A stretch of DNA of 45,138 bases from NCBI GenBank assembly GCA_003697085.1, contig RFFU01000040.1, forward strand, positions 67,133-112,270, in the 5' to 3' direction. Shown here one piece after another: positions 16,403 to 25,827 of this stretch. Every line of letters begins with the position of its first letter. The first letter of the stretch is position 1. This DNA comes from Candidatus Hydrogenedentota bacterium. GTDB taxonomy: Bacteria; UBA8481; J006. The notes beneath the pieces were generated by a model. It was not told where the DNA came from and did not search any database. It saw only the letters and a program-made list of their open reading frames with translations. The position numbers and the translations under genes are program-made.

Positions 16403-17590
16403 ATGGGCGTTCTCGACGGCATCAAGGTATTGGACCTCTCGCGCATTCTCGCCGGTCCCTACGGCACCCAGATACTGGCCGACCACGGCGCGGACGTTTG
16501 GAAGATCGAGATACCGAAAAAAGGAGACGACACTCGGCATTTCGGCCCCCCCTTTCTCAACGGCGAATCGGCCTACTTTCTTTCGGTCAATCGGAACAAG
16601 CGAAGTATTACCGTGAACCTCAAGACGGAGCGCGGGGTTGAGATCGTCCGCCGCTTGGCGGCCAAGGCCGACGTGGTCATCGAGAATTTCCGTCCCGGCG
16701 CGCTTGTAAAATACGGCCTCGACGGTCCTACGCTCCTCCGCGATCATCCGCGCTTAATCTATTGTTCGATCTCCGGTTTCGGTCAAACCGGTCCCTGGGC
16801 CGAACGGCCGGGATACGACTTGGCCATTCAAGGTATGGGAGGTTTGATGTCCCTGACCGGTGAACCCGACGGGCCGCCGATGAAAGTCGGAACCTCGATC
16901 GCCGATATTCTCAGCGGCATCTATGCCGCTCAGGGGATTCTTCTGGCTCTCTACCACCGCGAGAGAACCGGACGCGGTCAACTCGTGGACGTCTCGATGC
17001 TCGACGGCCAGGTCTCGCTTCTCACCTACCAGGCCGGAATATACTTCGCGGAAGGCGTCTCCCCGACCCGGAAGGGCAACCAGCACCCGACGATCTGTCC
17101 CTACGAGACCTTTCGCGCCGCCGACGGTTACTTCAATCTCGCCGTCGGTAACGATAAACTCTGGTCGATCTTCTGCGGCGTCATTCACCGGCGGGATTTG
17201 GAAGAGGACGAACGGTTTCGAACGAATCCCGACCGAGTGCGAAACCGCGACCTCCTCTTTCCGATTCTTCAAGAGATTTTCTCACGTGAACCCGTGGCCT
17301 TCTGGTTGGAAGAACTGGAAAAGGTGGGGATTCCAGCCGGACCGATCTTCAGCGTCGGCGAGGTTCTGGAGTTGGAGCAGACGCGGGCGCGCGAGATGGT
17401 TGTTGAGGCGGAGCATCCGCGCGCCGGGCGCATCCGTATGACGGGAATTCCGATCAAGTTGAGCGAGGAGCCGGGGGAGGTCAAGTCGGCGCCGCCGCTT
17501 CTGGGAGAGCATACGGAGGAGATCCTGCGCGAAGTTCTTGAGATGGACGACGACACGATTCGGAGACTGAAAAACGACGGCGTCATCTGA
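16403..17590 (+). CDS. Family III (CaiB/BaiF) CoA transferase
   Basis: A 395-aa enzyme that moves CoA between carboxylic acids. The N-terminal Rossmann part reads LDGIKVLDLSRILAGPYGTQ and ADVWKIEIPKKGDDTR. The catalytic Asp is D139 in RPGYDLAIQGMGG, matching the Asp169 position of formyl-CoA transferase. SISGFGQTGPWAERPGYD and VDVSMLDGQVSLL are typical family blocks. The length (about 400 aa) is standard. AAAGGAG precedes the ATG by 7 bases and a 17-bp-spaced promoter lies just upstream. The substrate is unpredictable from sequence; succinyl-CoA-dependent and bile-acid, carnitine or formyl members all share these motifs. The helicase gene follows at once, perhaps translationally coupled. Confidence 0.92.
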   Translation: MGVLDGIKVLDLSRILAGPYGTQILADHGADVWKIEIPKKGDDTRHFGPPFLNGESAYFLSVNRNKRSITVNLKTERGVEIVRRLAAKADVVIENFRPGALVKYGLDGPTLLRDHPRLIYCSISGFGQTGPWAERPGYDLAIQGMGGLMSLTGEPDGPPMKVGTSIADILSGIYAAQGILLALYHRERTGRGQLVDVSMLDGQVSLLTYQAGIYFAEGVSPTRKGNQHPTICPYETFRAADGYFNLAVGNDKLWSIFCGVIHRRDLEEDERFRTNPDRVRNRDLLFPILQEIFSREPVAFWLEELEKVGIPAGPIFSVGEVLELEQTRAREMVVEAEHPRAGRIRMTGIPIKLSEEPGEVKSAPPLLGEHTEEILREVLEMDDDTIRRLKNDGVI

Positions 17591-17600
17591 ATTAGAGAAG

Positions 17601-19646
17601 ATTCTCGGCCCCGTCGGCCTTCTCTCTCGGAAACTTGCTGATTTCACCTTTCGGCCTGAACAACTCCGGTACGCCGAAGCGGTCGCCGCGCTGATCGAGC
17701 GCAACTCGGTCGGCCTCATCGAAGGCGGGACCGGAGTCGGAAAGACACTTGCCTACCTTGTTCCCCATATTCTCGCCGCCAAGAGGGAGGAGGAAAAGGT
17801 CCTGGTGGTGACGAAGACGCGCAATCTTCAGGACCAGATTTTCTCCCGTGATCTTCCGCGGATCGCCGAGTTCTTTCAGATCAGATTTGTTCTGCTGAAG
17901 GGACGCGAGAATATGATCTGCAGCCGAAGACTGGAGGAGGCTGCCTTGGAGGATACTCTTCTCTCCCGCGAACCGTATTTCCGGGCTCTGAAGTATCTCA
18001 AACATTTCAATGAGAAACATCAAACGGGTGACATCGAGGAGGCGCTGCGCTTTCTGCGGCGTTACGGCAACGACGGCCGCCGCGCTCTCGAGGATGTCCG
18101 CGCCACGGACGATACCTGCACGCCGGACCATCGTTACCAGTGCCGTCATTACCAGACGATTGCCGCGGCGAGGCGGGCCGATGTCATCGTCGCGAATCAC
18201 CATCTGGCTTTGTTGTGGCCCGACTATTATCCCGAGGTCTCCCGGATTGTGATCGACGAGGCGCATTCCTTCGAGGATGCGGCGACGGATGTGCTCGGTC
18301 TGAGTTTCTCCCCCTTTTTCGTCACGAAGCGCCTGCGCCGTCTCTGGAATCCACGGAGAAGAAGGCTCTCTCTTCTGGGAAGGGTACCGGACGGGATGTT
18401 CCGAAACGACGAGGGGGTTGCGGAGATTCTCGATGCGGTTGAATCGGTCCGGCGGGCGGTCGATGAATGGCGCGCGCAAGCGGAATCTTTCGCGGGAGCC
18501 TTCGGGGGAGGCCGGGTGTGGATTCGAGAAGAAATCCTTTCTTCCCAAAATTACGACGCCCTTCGAGAAGAAAGCCTATCGCTTGCCGACCGCCTCGGGA
18601 CACTCACGCGCCTTCTTCGCCGAACCGCTCGCGAATGGAGGACGCTTCCCCGATTGGAGGACATCGCCGAGCGGATGGGACGAACCGCGGACGGCTTCGA
18701 GGCTTTGGAAACGGAGATCGAGGCGCTTTTCAAAACGGATCCCTCGGAGGAAACGGTGTTCTGGTACGAAAGCGGTTCGCGATCCCCTACCTTCCACCGC
18801 TCGCCCTTGCATCCCGGACGCCTGCTCCGCGATAACTTTTATCCGCGGTTCAAGAGCGTTCTCTTCACCTCGGCAACGCTTCAGACGGGCGGGAATTTTG
18901 ATTATCTCCTCAAGCGCTTGGGGCTTGCCGGCGAAGAACCTTATTTGTCCGAGGGGGAAGCGGCCCCGTTTCCGAGAGTTGCTCTGGCCGTGAGTGAACC
19001 CGTGGCGGTCGGCCATCCCTTCCGTTACGAAGAAGCGGCGTTGATCGGTATCTATTCCGACAACGAGGGAGCACGCGATCCCGTCAATCTCGCCGAACGA
19101 ATCGATCGACTCGCAACGATAAGAAAGGGACGGCTTTTGGCTCTTTTTACGAACAAGGAGCGGATGTTAGAGACCGCTGAAATTCTCGATGAACTCTCCG
19201 GTGGGCGCTACCGCGTTCTTTCGCAATACCGGGACGGAGGGCGCCATTTTCTCGCGAGGAAACTCCGTCACGATCCAGGCATCGTTCTTCTCGGAAGCCG
19301 ATCCTTTTGGGAGGGAATCGATATCCCGGGGGAAGCGCTCGAGATCGTGGTGTTGGAGAAGATCCCGTTCCGGGCTCCCGGCGATCCGCTCTACGACGCG
19401 CGATGTGAAGCGTTGGGAGACCGCTGGTTTCGAGAGTACGCGCTGCCCGAGGCGCTTTTGACTCTCCGGCAGGGATTCGGGCGGTTGATTCGGACGGAAC
19501 GAGATCGCGGTGCGGTGGCCCTGCTCGATCCCGGAAAGCGCTCCTACCTGGCCGCGATCCGAGCCTCGCTGCCTCCTTGCCGAACAATCATCGGCTCGGA
19601 AGAAGAGATCCTCGAAGCGATGAGGCTGTTCTTCCACGGCGTGTGA
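17601..19646 (+). CDS. dinG: DinG/XPD-type ATP-dependent DNA helicase, non-standard start
   Basis: About 681 aa from 17601, a superfamily 2 helicase of the DinG type acting in DNA repair or removing R-loops. FRPEQLRYAEAVAAL is the Q-like motif. Walker A GGTGVGKT lies at about 42-49, VLVVTKTRNLQDQ is motif Ia, DEAH is at 219-222, then LFTSATL, SRSFWEGIDIPGE and QGFGRLIRTERDRG. An iron-sulfur region is suggested by Cys in ENMICSRRL and DDTC...YQC, but only three of the usual four Cys are seen. The frame is open from 17571 (stop at 17568), and no ATG, GTG or TTG lies upstream of Walker A. ATT at 17601, just after AGAGAAG, is my best guess. The first GTG (17805) would lose the ATP site. The CoA-transferase stop is at 17588-17590. 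Confidence 0.85.
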   Translation: MLGPVGLLSRKLADFTFRPEQLRYAEAVAALIERNSVGLIEGGTGVGKTLAYLVPHILAAKREEEKVLVVTKTRNLQDQIFSRDLPRIAEFFQIRFVLLKGRENMICSRRLEEAALEDTLLSREPYFRALKYLKHFNEKHQTGDIEEALRFLRRYGNDGRRALEDVRATDDTCTPDHRYQCRHYQTIAAARRADVIVANHHLALLWPDYYPEVSRIVIDEAHSFEDAATDVLGLSFSPFFVTKRLRRLWNPRRRRLSLLGRVPDGMFRNDEGVAEILDAVESVRRAVDEWRAQAESFAGAFGGGRVWIREEILSSQNYDALREESLSLADRLGTLTRLLRRTAREWRTLPRLEDIAERMGRTADGFEALETEIEALFKTDPSEETVFWYESGSRSPTFHRSPLHPGRLLRDNFYPRFKSVLFTSATLQTGGNFDYLLKRLGLAGEEPYLSEGEAAPFPRVALAVSEPVAVGHPFRYEEAALIGIYSDNEGARDPVNLAERIDRLATIRKGRLLALFTNKERMLETAEILDELSGGRYRVLSQYRDGGRHFLARKLRHDPGIVLLGSRSFWEGIDIPGEALEIVVLEKIPFRAPGDPLYDARCEALGDRWFREYALPEALLTLRQGFGRLIRTERDRGAVALLDPGKRSYLAAIRASLPPCRTIIGSEEEILEAMRLFFHGV

Positions 19647-19706
19647 CGAGAAATTGAAGAAATGCCCGTAAAGAGAAGGCAAAAGGGAACTCCGCCCACA
19701 TTGAAG

Positions 19707-19810
19707 CGCGGGTATCTTTGTCCGCGGAACGCCCCCCCTCACTTTTCGATTCTTCTGACGGAGAGGCAGGTGTTGGAGGCAGGGCGGGAGCGCAGGTTCT
19801 CCAACCTGCG
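19707..19810. repeat. REP-like hairpin pair downstream of dinG
   Basis: The first hairpin is CGCGG...CCGCG at 19707-19726, within GAAGCGCGGGTATCTTTG. The second, CGCAGGTT-ctcc-AACCTGCG at 19791-19810, is identical to the hairpin at 1987-2006. The 237-bp gap separates convergent genes and contains no credible ORF. Confidence 0.75.
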
Positions 19811-19883
19811 AATGCACGGGCGGGCGGGGATGCCCATCCCTTCCTCGCTTCGTTTGTCGTCCTGGCCGTCCGGCTCGAAGGAA

Positions 19884-22016
19884 TCAGAGGTTTGAAAGGA
19901 AGTAGTAAAACCGCGTGGCAATCCTGCCAAACCAAGAATCGAGCAAAAGATCGCGGAAGAGCCGGAGATTCTCCAGAACCTCGGAATTCGCCGTCGCTCT
20001 TCGAGCAAGGCAGACTTTGTCGCCGGTGGTCGTATCGCCGGAGGAAGAGGCCTGGGAGGCGGAAGCGGTGGAAGAGGAAGTAATCGTAGCGGAATCGATG
20101 TCGAGATTATTTTGGGCCGCTACGGCTGTTTTCCCGTTGACGCTGACTATCGTCGGTACACTGTTCTTGAGATTGATTCCCGACGGAGAACCGGCGGTTT
20201 TATTTGCGTTCTGAAAGGTTCCGGGAATCGTAAGGATGGGAGAAGCGCCCAGCGTAATGATCATTCTGTTCCCACCGGGAAAGGAGATCGAAGCACCGTT
20301 CCCTACGTTGTCTCCCACGACGGGAAAGACCAAATCATCTACAGTAGCAGAGGAATTGGACGCAAGATTGGTATCGAAAAGAACGAGAATCGTATCCCCC
20401 TGTGAGACGTAGCCGTTGGTGTCATTGTCGTACCACACCGCCGAATCCGGAAAGGGCCCGTCGCCGGTGCCCCCCGCCACCGCCGGGGAATCGACGATCG
20501 CGAGCACGTTTCCGTAGAGAATGGGCATCACGATGCTTGCGGGATTCGTCGTTACCTGTTCGTGAGCGGAGATTTCAGTCCCGGAGGGGATGTAGGCCTG
20601 GAAGGTCAACGGAGGGTTGATAATGGGAACATCGTTCTCGAAGGTATAAGTCAGCAAGAGATGTACGGCGGCGGGGTCGGTCGCCAAACCGGTCGGGGTC
20701 TGAACGGAAATATTGAGGTTCGAGAAAGTGACCTTGTCTCCGGAAAACGTGGCCGAAGCGAACGAGGAACCGTCCACGGCCGTGAGCACGCCGTTCTTGT
20801 CGATGTCCACGTAAAGTTGCGCTTTCTTGATGTGAGTGAAGGCCGTTCCGGTCCCGGAATCGAAAATATTGATTTCGTCTAAAATGATGGTATGCCCCGA
20901 ATCGCTGTAAAAGATCATCTCGAGAGCCGTCGTTTCGCTTTCCGTCAGGGCATTCTGGGAATCCGACAAGAACCCGTTGTTCGTCACGAAGAGCGTGGGC
21001 TGCAGTGGCACGGTTCCCGCAACGGTCAGAACCGGGCCGCGGTACGGCGGTTTGAATCCGACGGTCTCTGCGATGAAATTCGTGACAACACTTTGGTTGA
21101 GACTGAATTGATCGCCGCCTCCCAGCCCATCTTTGTATCCGAGCCCACTTGTCAAACCATCCCAGTCAATATCGTCAATCGACTCGAATGCCACTCGAAA
21201 CGTGCGTGCCGGCTCAACCGTCGCCTTGAAATCGTATCCGATGAGAAAATCGGCGATGCCGTTCGTATCCGGAGTATTGGAATCCCAAGTGATCTTGTAA
21301 CCAATATTCGAGAATGTGATTGTGGGATTGAAGCCTTCCGAAACGACGTAGTTTCCCGAAGCCAGAAGAGGATCGCCCCCATCGATCCTCCCGTTCGCAT
21401 TCGAATCCCGGTAAAGTTTGACAAGGGAGATATCGAAGGTATCCGAACCGGAACCCAGACCGTGAAACTTCAATGTTTTGATTTCAATATCCTCGCCATG
21501 TGCGACCATTCGAAATTGCGCCGCTTCGACATCCGTTGCTCCCGGTTCGACGGAAGTATCCACGCCCATTAAAGGGCCGGAATCAAAGTCGAGCAGTCCT
21601 ACAATCGTGATGGAATAGACGGCTCCATCACTCTGTCCACCGCCCGGTGTATCCGCAGTTATACCGAAGAGCAAGCCTTTTACCGCGCGTGTCGGTGTAC
21701 CCGAAAGAACTCCGGTTGCGGCATCGAGGGTAAGACCGTAAGACGCTAATGTTGCGGCCGAACCTCCCAGGCTCCAGTTTTCTCCACCATCCACTCCCCC
21801 GAGTGCAATCGATCCGTTTGCCCGGAACGTGAAGGCATAGGGAACGCCTACTTGCGCGTTGTCGACATCGGTGGTTTCTATGGTAAAGGGCTGGGCCGCA
21901 TGAACAGCTGTCATTATTGAAACGGAGAAGTGCGCCGCACCGAGAACCAACAATATGACGGTGGCAATAACGTTTTCAGTAAGACGGCGCTGTGGGTTTG
22001 GTTTTTGTTCCTTCAT
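19884..22016 (-). CDS. Secreted protein with Ig-like domain and CFI-box-like C-terminal tag
   Basis: A 710-aa exported protein. The signal peptide is long: basic start, hydrophobic ENVIATVILLVLGAAHFSVS, then a likely cleavage after AVHA. Near residues 45-125 is a putative Ig (He_PIG-type) domain ending YGLTLDAATGVLSGTPT. Several beta-rich modules follow with calcium-loop-like turns (YRDSNANGRIDGGD, DIDKNGVLTAVDGS). A Ser/Thr-rich linker leads to C669 in CLARRATANS, then LENLRLFRD, FGR and RFYYFLSNL, resembling a diverged CFI-box C-terminal domain. The ATG at 22016 was chosen for AAGGAG 5 bases upstream and because it begins the signal peptide; the frame extends to 22112. It stands alone, with a possible promoter (TTGCCC-17-TAGATT) near 22155-22185. 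A surface or matrix role is inferred. Confidence 0.75.
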   Translation of the reverse strand: MKEQKPNPQRRLTENVIATVILLVLGAAHFSVSIMTAVHAAQPFTIETTDVDNAQVGVPYAFTFRANGSIALGGVDGGENWSLGGSAATLASYGLTLDAATGVLSGTPTRAVKGLLFGITADTPGGGQSDGAVYSITIVGLLDFDSGPLMGVDTSVEPGATDVEAAQFRMVAHGEDIEIKTLKFHGLGSGSDTFDISLVKLYRDSNANGRIDGGDPLLASGNYVVSEGFNPTITFSNIGYKITWDSNTPDTNGIADFLIGYDFKATVEPARTFRVAFESIDDIDWDGLTSGLGYKDGLGGGDQFSLNQSVVTNFIAETVGFKPPYRGPVLTVAGTVPLQPTLFVTNNGFLSDSQNALTESETTALEMIFYSDSGHTIILDEINIFDSGTGTAFTHIKKAQLYVDIDKNGVLTAVDGSSFASATFSGDKVTFSNLNISVQTPTGLATDPAAVHLLLTYTFENDVPIINPPLTFQAYIPSGTEISAHEQVTTNPASIVMPILYGNVLAIVDSPAVAGGTGDGPFPDSAVWYDNDTNGYVSQGDTILVLFDTNLASNSSATVDDLVFPVVGDNVGNGASISFPGGNRMIITLGASPILTIPGTFQNANKTAGSPSGINLKNSVPTIVSVNGKTAVAAQNNLDIDSATITSSSTASASQASSSGDTTTGDKVCLARRATANSEVLENLRLFRDLLLDSWFGRIATRFYYFLSNL

Positions 22017-22427
22017 CTGCTCTCCTTGGGCACTCATCCCGCATTGCTCCAACCACTCGTCGGTTGAAATCTTGTGGAAAAGCCGGCGGATACCGACACC
22101 TCGCCGTTTCATTTATCGACTCCCTCACCCTATTTTATGACCAACTTTCACCGGAAATCTAGTCTGTTTCGTTGGATTGGGCAAGTTTGAACTGTTTTGT
22201 ACAAAAAATTAATCTAAACGCCGGGAGCGATGATCGGAGCCTCCGAGTCGCCTTTTCCGTCCCCCATCCTTACTGCTTCCGGGGCCCCGCCTGGGAGCGG
22301 TGTTCTGCGCTGTATGCGGTGGCGCCGGGAAATCGGCTCTTCGGGCCGGGGGCGCCGGAAGGAAAGGTCAGAGTTGACTTTCAACGGAGGATTTCTCTTT
22401 TGGCCTTGTTCCCCGAAGGTTTTCTCG

Positions 22428-22629
22428 CCACAAGAGTTCACAGAGAGCGACAGGCAAGGAAGGAGGAGGGAGGCCACTGTTTCTCAAACAAGGTTTTTCA
22501 CCCATCAAGTGAAAACAAGGGTGAACTTCCGATCTGCTCCGTGTTCGAGTCAAATCCCGTCTAATTTCTGCTTTTTCTTTATTCCTTCTCTGTTTTTCTT
22601 CTCTATTAATCTCTCGTGTACTCTCGTGG
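22428..22629. repeat. Imperfect 20-bp inverted repeat flanking a 160-bp spacer
   Basis: CCACAAGAGTTCACAGAGAG at 22428-22447 is matched, with about four differences, by the reverse complement of 22611-22629 (CTCTCGTGTACTCTCGTGG). The spacer is AT-rich and has no gene. It may be a MITE-like remnant or intergenic simple repeat. The rest of the 713-bp region 22017-22729 holds the promoter of the secreted-protein gene and the tRNA promoter, with no supported CDS. Confidence 0.45.
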
Positions 22630-22667
22630 TGAAATCTTCTTCCGGGATTCAGATTTAGGATAAGAGA

Positions 22668-22697
22668 TTGACAAATCTCGGGAGAAGGGAACATAAT
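22668..22697 (+). promoter_or_regulatory. Promoter of tRNA-Gly
   Basis: A perfect TTGACA at 22668-22673, an 18-bp spacer, and CATAAT at 22692-22697, placing the start near 22704, about 26 bases before the mature tRNA 5' end. Confidence 0.75.
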
Positions 22698-22729
22698 TGC
22701 GTAGAGAATTTGAGACTTGCGAACGAGAT

Positions 22730-22802
22730 GCGGGCGTAGCTCAGTCGGTAGAGCATCAGCTTCCCAAGCTGAGGGTCGCGAGTTCGAGCCTCGTCGCCCG
22801 CT
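22730..22802 (+). tRNA. tRNA-Gly(CCC)
   Basis: A 73-base cloverleaf: acceptor GCGGGCG/CGCCCGC, D arm AGCTCAGTCGGTAGAGC, anticodon arm CAGCT-TCCCAA-GCTG with loop TTCCCAA and anticodon CCC, T arm containing GTTCGAGCC, discriminator T. CCA is not encoded. A hairpin CCGCGCC...GGCGCGG at 22889-22908 downstream lacks a T run, so no clear terminator is present. Confidence 0.95.
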
Positions 22803-23019
22803 CGTTTCTGGCCGGAGCCGGCACGAGAGTCGCGCAAAGGCTGGGAATCCCCAAGAGCGCCGCACCACAACCAAGGGTAATCCGCAATCCGCGCCGCACG
22901 AGGCGCGGCAATGACCGAGGTTTTCCTAACGGGTTCTAAGTAAGTTTTTTTACACGGTCCCCGTGGTGACAAAAACAACAGTTTCCTTTAAACTTGCCCC
23001 GGGAGGAAGATTCGATATT

Positions 23020-23373
23020 GTGGCGCGTATTATGAGATGTCGGAGGCGCTTTCCGCGCATCGAAAGGTCCGTGGTTACCTATTATCGAAAGTTGGGGAAC
23101 CCGGCTCTCGAATTGGCCGGATTGTCCCGCAATCTTTCTCGTGGTGGAATTTTGTTGTCGTTGGAGGATTCCTTCGATATTGGAGATGTCTTATCGCTGG
23201 AGATGGTTCTTTTCGAGGGGCGGACGCCCGTGAACGCGATCGGGCGCGTCGTGCGCAAGGAAGACGGCAGCGTGGCACTGGAATTCCTCGAAGTGGACGG
23301 GGATGGAGATGCCCAATTGAAGGAATATATCGAAGCCAGGAGAAAAAAGGAACCGGAGGAAGGCGCGCGATGA
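23020..23373 (+). CDS. PilZ-domain protein
   Basis: A 117-aa single-domain PilZ protein, probably binding cyclic-di-GMP. The RxxxR-type N-terminal motif lies in CRRRFPRIERSVV and the (D/N)xSxxG motif is intact in LSRNLSRGGILL. The remaining beta-barrel strands include VNAIGRVVRKEDGSVALEFL. GGGAGGAAGA at 23001-23010 supports the GTG at 23020; an ATG at 23032 or a GTG at 22963 are alternatives. It overlaps the HDOD gene by 4 bp (ATGA), so the two are translated as a pair and may act in one pathway. Confidence 0.85.
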   Translation: MARIMRCRRRFPRIERSVVTYYRKLGNPALELAGLSRNLSRGGILLSLEDSFDIGDVLSLEMVLFEGRTPVNAIGRVVRKEDGSVALEFLEVDGDGDAQLKEYIEARRKKEPEEGAR

Positions 23374-24248
23374 TGGAGCGCTTTGAGGTTCGGGATTTTC
23401 TCAAAAATGTTGAGAAACTTCCGACGCTTCCGGGGATCGCGATGCGGATCATCGAGATGGCGAACAATCCCAAGTCCGCTGCGGATGATCTCTCGCGAAT
23501 CATCGTCAGCGATCAGTCTCTCTCCGCCAAGGTTTTGCGTCTTGTTAATTCGGCGTATTATGGGATTCGGAACCGCGTCAGTTCCGTCAAACAGGCCACT
23601 GTGATACTCGGCTTCAATACGATCAAGTCGCTGGCGCTTTCGACGGCCATTATGGATAAATTCGCGACAACGGGTGTTGTGGAGGGCTTTTCGCGCGGGG
23701 AATTCTGGAAACATAGTCTAGGCGTAGCAATCACCAACCGGATTCTGGCTCGGAAAACAGGTATGAGGAAGGACGAGGAAGAGACCTTTTTTATGGCGGG
23801 ATTACTGCACGACATCGGAAAGGTCATTTTGGATCAGTATTTTCACGAAGAGTTCGTCCGGGTCTTACAGCATTTGAACACATACGGAGGGTCGTTTCAT
23901 TCGGCGGAGAAGGAAGTCAACGGGCTCACGCATGCGGAGATTGGAGGGTTGCTCGCCAGCCAGTGGCAGTTACCGGAGGAGTTGATTGCAGCGATCCGCT
24001 TCCACCACGCGCCGCAGAACCGGACTGAGCACGTTAAGTACATCGCGGCGACCCATTTCGCCGATATCCTCGTCAAAACGAAGGGATTCGGCAGCGGCGG
24101 CGATCAGGATTTGTCGGGGCTGGACGAGTCGGTGGTCGGGACGCTGGGAATCAGCGAAGCGGATGTCGCCGTGATCGTGGGGGTCGAGATGGATCGCGAA
24201 TATCAGAACGCGTCCGAATTCCTTCGCCTTATGGAAATCGAATCCTAG
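23370..24248 (+). CDS. HDOD-domain signalling protein
   Basis: A 292-aa protein almost entirely made of an HDOD domain, an HD-superfamily fold used in signalling. The N-terminal part reads LPTLPGIAMRIIEM and LSAKVLRLVNSAYYGIRNRVSSVKQA. The metal-type motif is retained in LLHDIGKVILDQYF, and LTHAEIGGLLASQWQLPEEL follows with a His-rich AIRFHHAPQN. Biochemical activity of the family is poorly known; many members link to c-di-GMP, motility or stress. The ATG overlaps the PilZ stop (ATGA) and the transglutaminase gene begins 4 bp after its stop, defining an operon. Confidence 0.9.
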   Translation: MMERFEVRDFLKNVEKLPTLPGIAMRIIEMANNPKSAADDLSRIIVSDQSLSAKVLRLVNSAYYGIRNRVSSVKQATVILGFNTIKSLALSTAIMDKFATTGVVEGFSRGEFWKHSLGVAITNRILARKTGMRKDEEETFFMAGLLHDIGKVILDQYFHEEFVRVLQHLNTYGGSFHSAEKEVNGLTHAEIGGLLASQWQLPEELIAAIRFHHAPQNRTEHVKYIAATHFADILVKTKGFGSGGDQDLSGLDESVVGTLGISEADVAVIVGVEMDREYQNASEFLRLMEIES

Positions 24249-24252
24249 GGGA

Positions 24253-25794
24253 ATGCCTTCCCGACGGCTGGCTGTCATCGTCGGTTCCACCGGCGTTCTT
24301 CTTTTGGCGGGAACCGTGCGGCTTGCCGTCAGCAGTATCTCCCGTGGGGAAAGAGTGGAGGCTCATTTTCCGATGTCGGCGCCGGTCCGATCCGCGACGA
24401 AGAATGATCCTCCGAATCCCCTCCCTCTCAATGCTCTGGAACCGAGAACGTCATGGATGGGGCTTTATATCCAGAAAAAGAAGGTCGGTTGGGGACGTTT
24501 CGCCTTGAAGCGTCTCACCGCCTCCGGCGGTTCGGAGCGGTATCGGATGGAGCAGTTTACCTATATGAATGTTGCGACGATGGGAGTAAGTCAGGAATCA
24601 CGGATCAATTTTACACTCGACTTTACCTCCGATCTTCAGCCGCTCTCCTACACCTTCAGTCTCGAAGCGCCCGGGTTCTGGACGAAGTCGAAGGGTGAGG
24701 TCCACGAGGGAGTTCTCAAGACGAGAATTTCGGCTCCCGGAGGAGACCGGGAATACGAGTTTTCCATCGACAGCGGCGTGGACCTCTTCGGGCTTTCCGA
24801 GTTGCGAGAGGCGATCGACGGGTACGAAGTCGGAAAGAAAGTCTCGGGAGAGATTTTCGAGCCGAATGTGTTCGGGGTCGTTCCCTACTCCTTCAAGGTC
24901 TTGGCGGAGGAATCGGTTCGCGTGGGCGACGCAGTCGAGACGGCCTATCGAATTCACTCCGTGATTCGCGACGTTGTGACGGAGTCGCTGGTTCTTCCCA
25001 ACGGCGATATTCTCCGCTCGGAGGGGCCGATGGGGATCGTGATGGTTCGCGAACCTGAGGCGGTGGCGAAGAAGATGGATGCCGGTACGGATCTCACCGA
25101 TCTCGTCTTCAAATTCTCCATACCCGCCGAAACTTCGATCCCCGACTTCGAGGATGTGCGGCGAGTGAGAATGAGCGTTACGATGGAGGGAGGGATCTTG
25201 GCGGATTCCGGGGCGAGCCAGAGGGTTTTTCTCCGGGGGGATACGCGGGCCGAGGTCGAGATGGATGTCATTCATCCGTATCGCGTGTCATTGACGGAAG
25301 AAGAAAGAGAGAAATGGACCGCCCCGACGCCGTTCCTTCAGGCGGACGATCCGCGTGTCCGGGAAAAGGCCCGTGAGATAACGAAAGGGGCCGGGTCGGA
25401 TTGGGAAAAAGTAACGCGGGTGGTTCATTGGGTGTATCAGAATGTAGAGAAGGTTCCCGCGTTTACTCTGCCCTCCACCGTGGATGTTCTTGAAAGTATG
25501 CGTGGAGATTGCAACGAACATGCGGCGTTGGTGGGTGGTTTGGTTCGTTCCCTGGGAATTCCGTGCCGGACGGCGGCGGGAGTTGTCTTTTTGCAAGGCG
25601 CCTTCTTCTATCACGCCTGGAACGAGGTCTACCTCGGTGGAACGTGGAAGCCTGTGGATGCGACGTTCGATCAGATCCCCGCGAATGCCCTCCGCTTGCG
25701 GATGATTACCGGCAGTCTCGATCGCCAGGTCGGCATCGCCGCGGCCGTCGGGAGGACGAAGATCGAGGTTGAGAGCATTTCGAGAGAACCGTAG
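24253..25794 (+). CDS. Membrane-anchored transglutaminase-like protein
   Basis: A 513-aa protein with an N-terminal hydrophobic anchor (VIVGSTGVLLLAGTVRLAVS), hence probably periplasmic. Residues about 45-300 are a beta-rich domain of unknown function. Residues about 380-490 are a transglutaminase-like domain with the full Cys-His-Asp triad: C420 in MRGDCNEHAAL, H454 in FYHAWNEV and D469 in PVDATFD. Bacterial members are usually proteases or amidases rather than cross-linkers. It starts 4 bp after the HDOD gene with AGGGG just before ATG. Substrate unknown. Confidence 0.85.
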   Translation: MPSRRLAVIVGSTGVLLLAGTVRLAVSSISRGERVEAHFPMSAPVRSATKNDPPNPLPLNALEPRTSWMGLYIQKKKVGWGRFALKRLTASGGSERYRMEQFTYMNVATMGVSQESRINFTLDFTSDLQPLSYTFSLEAPGFWTKSKGEVHEGVLKTRISAPGGDREYEFSIDSGVDLFGLSELREAIDGYEVGKKVSGEIFEPNVFGVVPYSFKVLAEESVRVGDAVETAYRIHSVIRDVVTESLVLPNGDILRSEGPMGIVMVREPEAVAKKMDAGTDLTDLVFKFSIPAETSIPDFEDVRRVRMSVTMEGGILADSGASQRVFLRGDTRAEVEMDVIHPYRVSLTEEEREKWTAPTPFLQADDPRVREKAREITKGAGSDWEKVTRVVHWVYQNVEKVPAFTLPSTVDVLESMRGDCNEHAALVGGLVRSLGIPCRTAAGVVFLQGAFFYHAWNEVYLGGTWKPVDATFDQIPANALRLRMITGSLDRQVGIAAAVGRTKIEVESISREP

Positions 25795-25827
25795 GATAGG
25801 GGGGAGTGGAAGGGAGCCGAGAGAGGA

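Noticed and set aside
22889-22908. Rho-independent terminator after tRNA-Gly
   Set aside because: The CCGCGCC/GGCGCGG hairpin is perfect but no T run follows.
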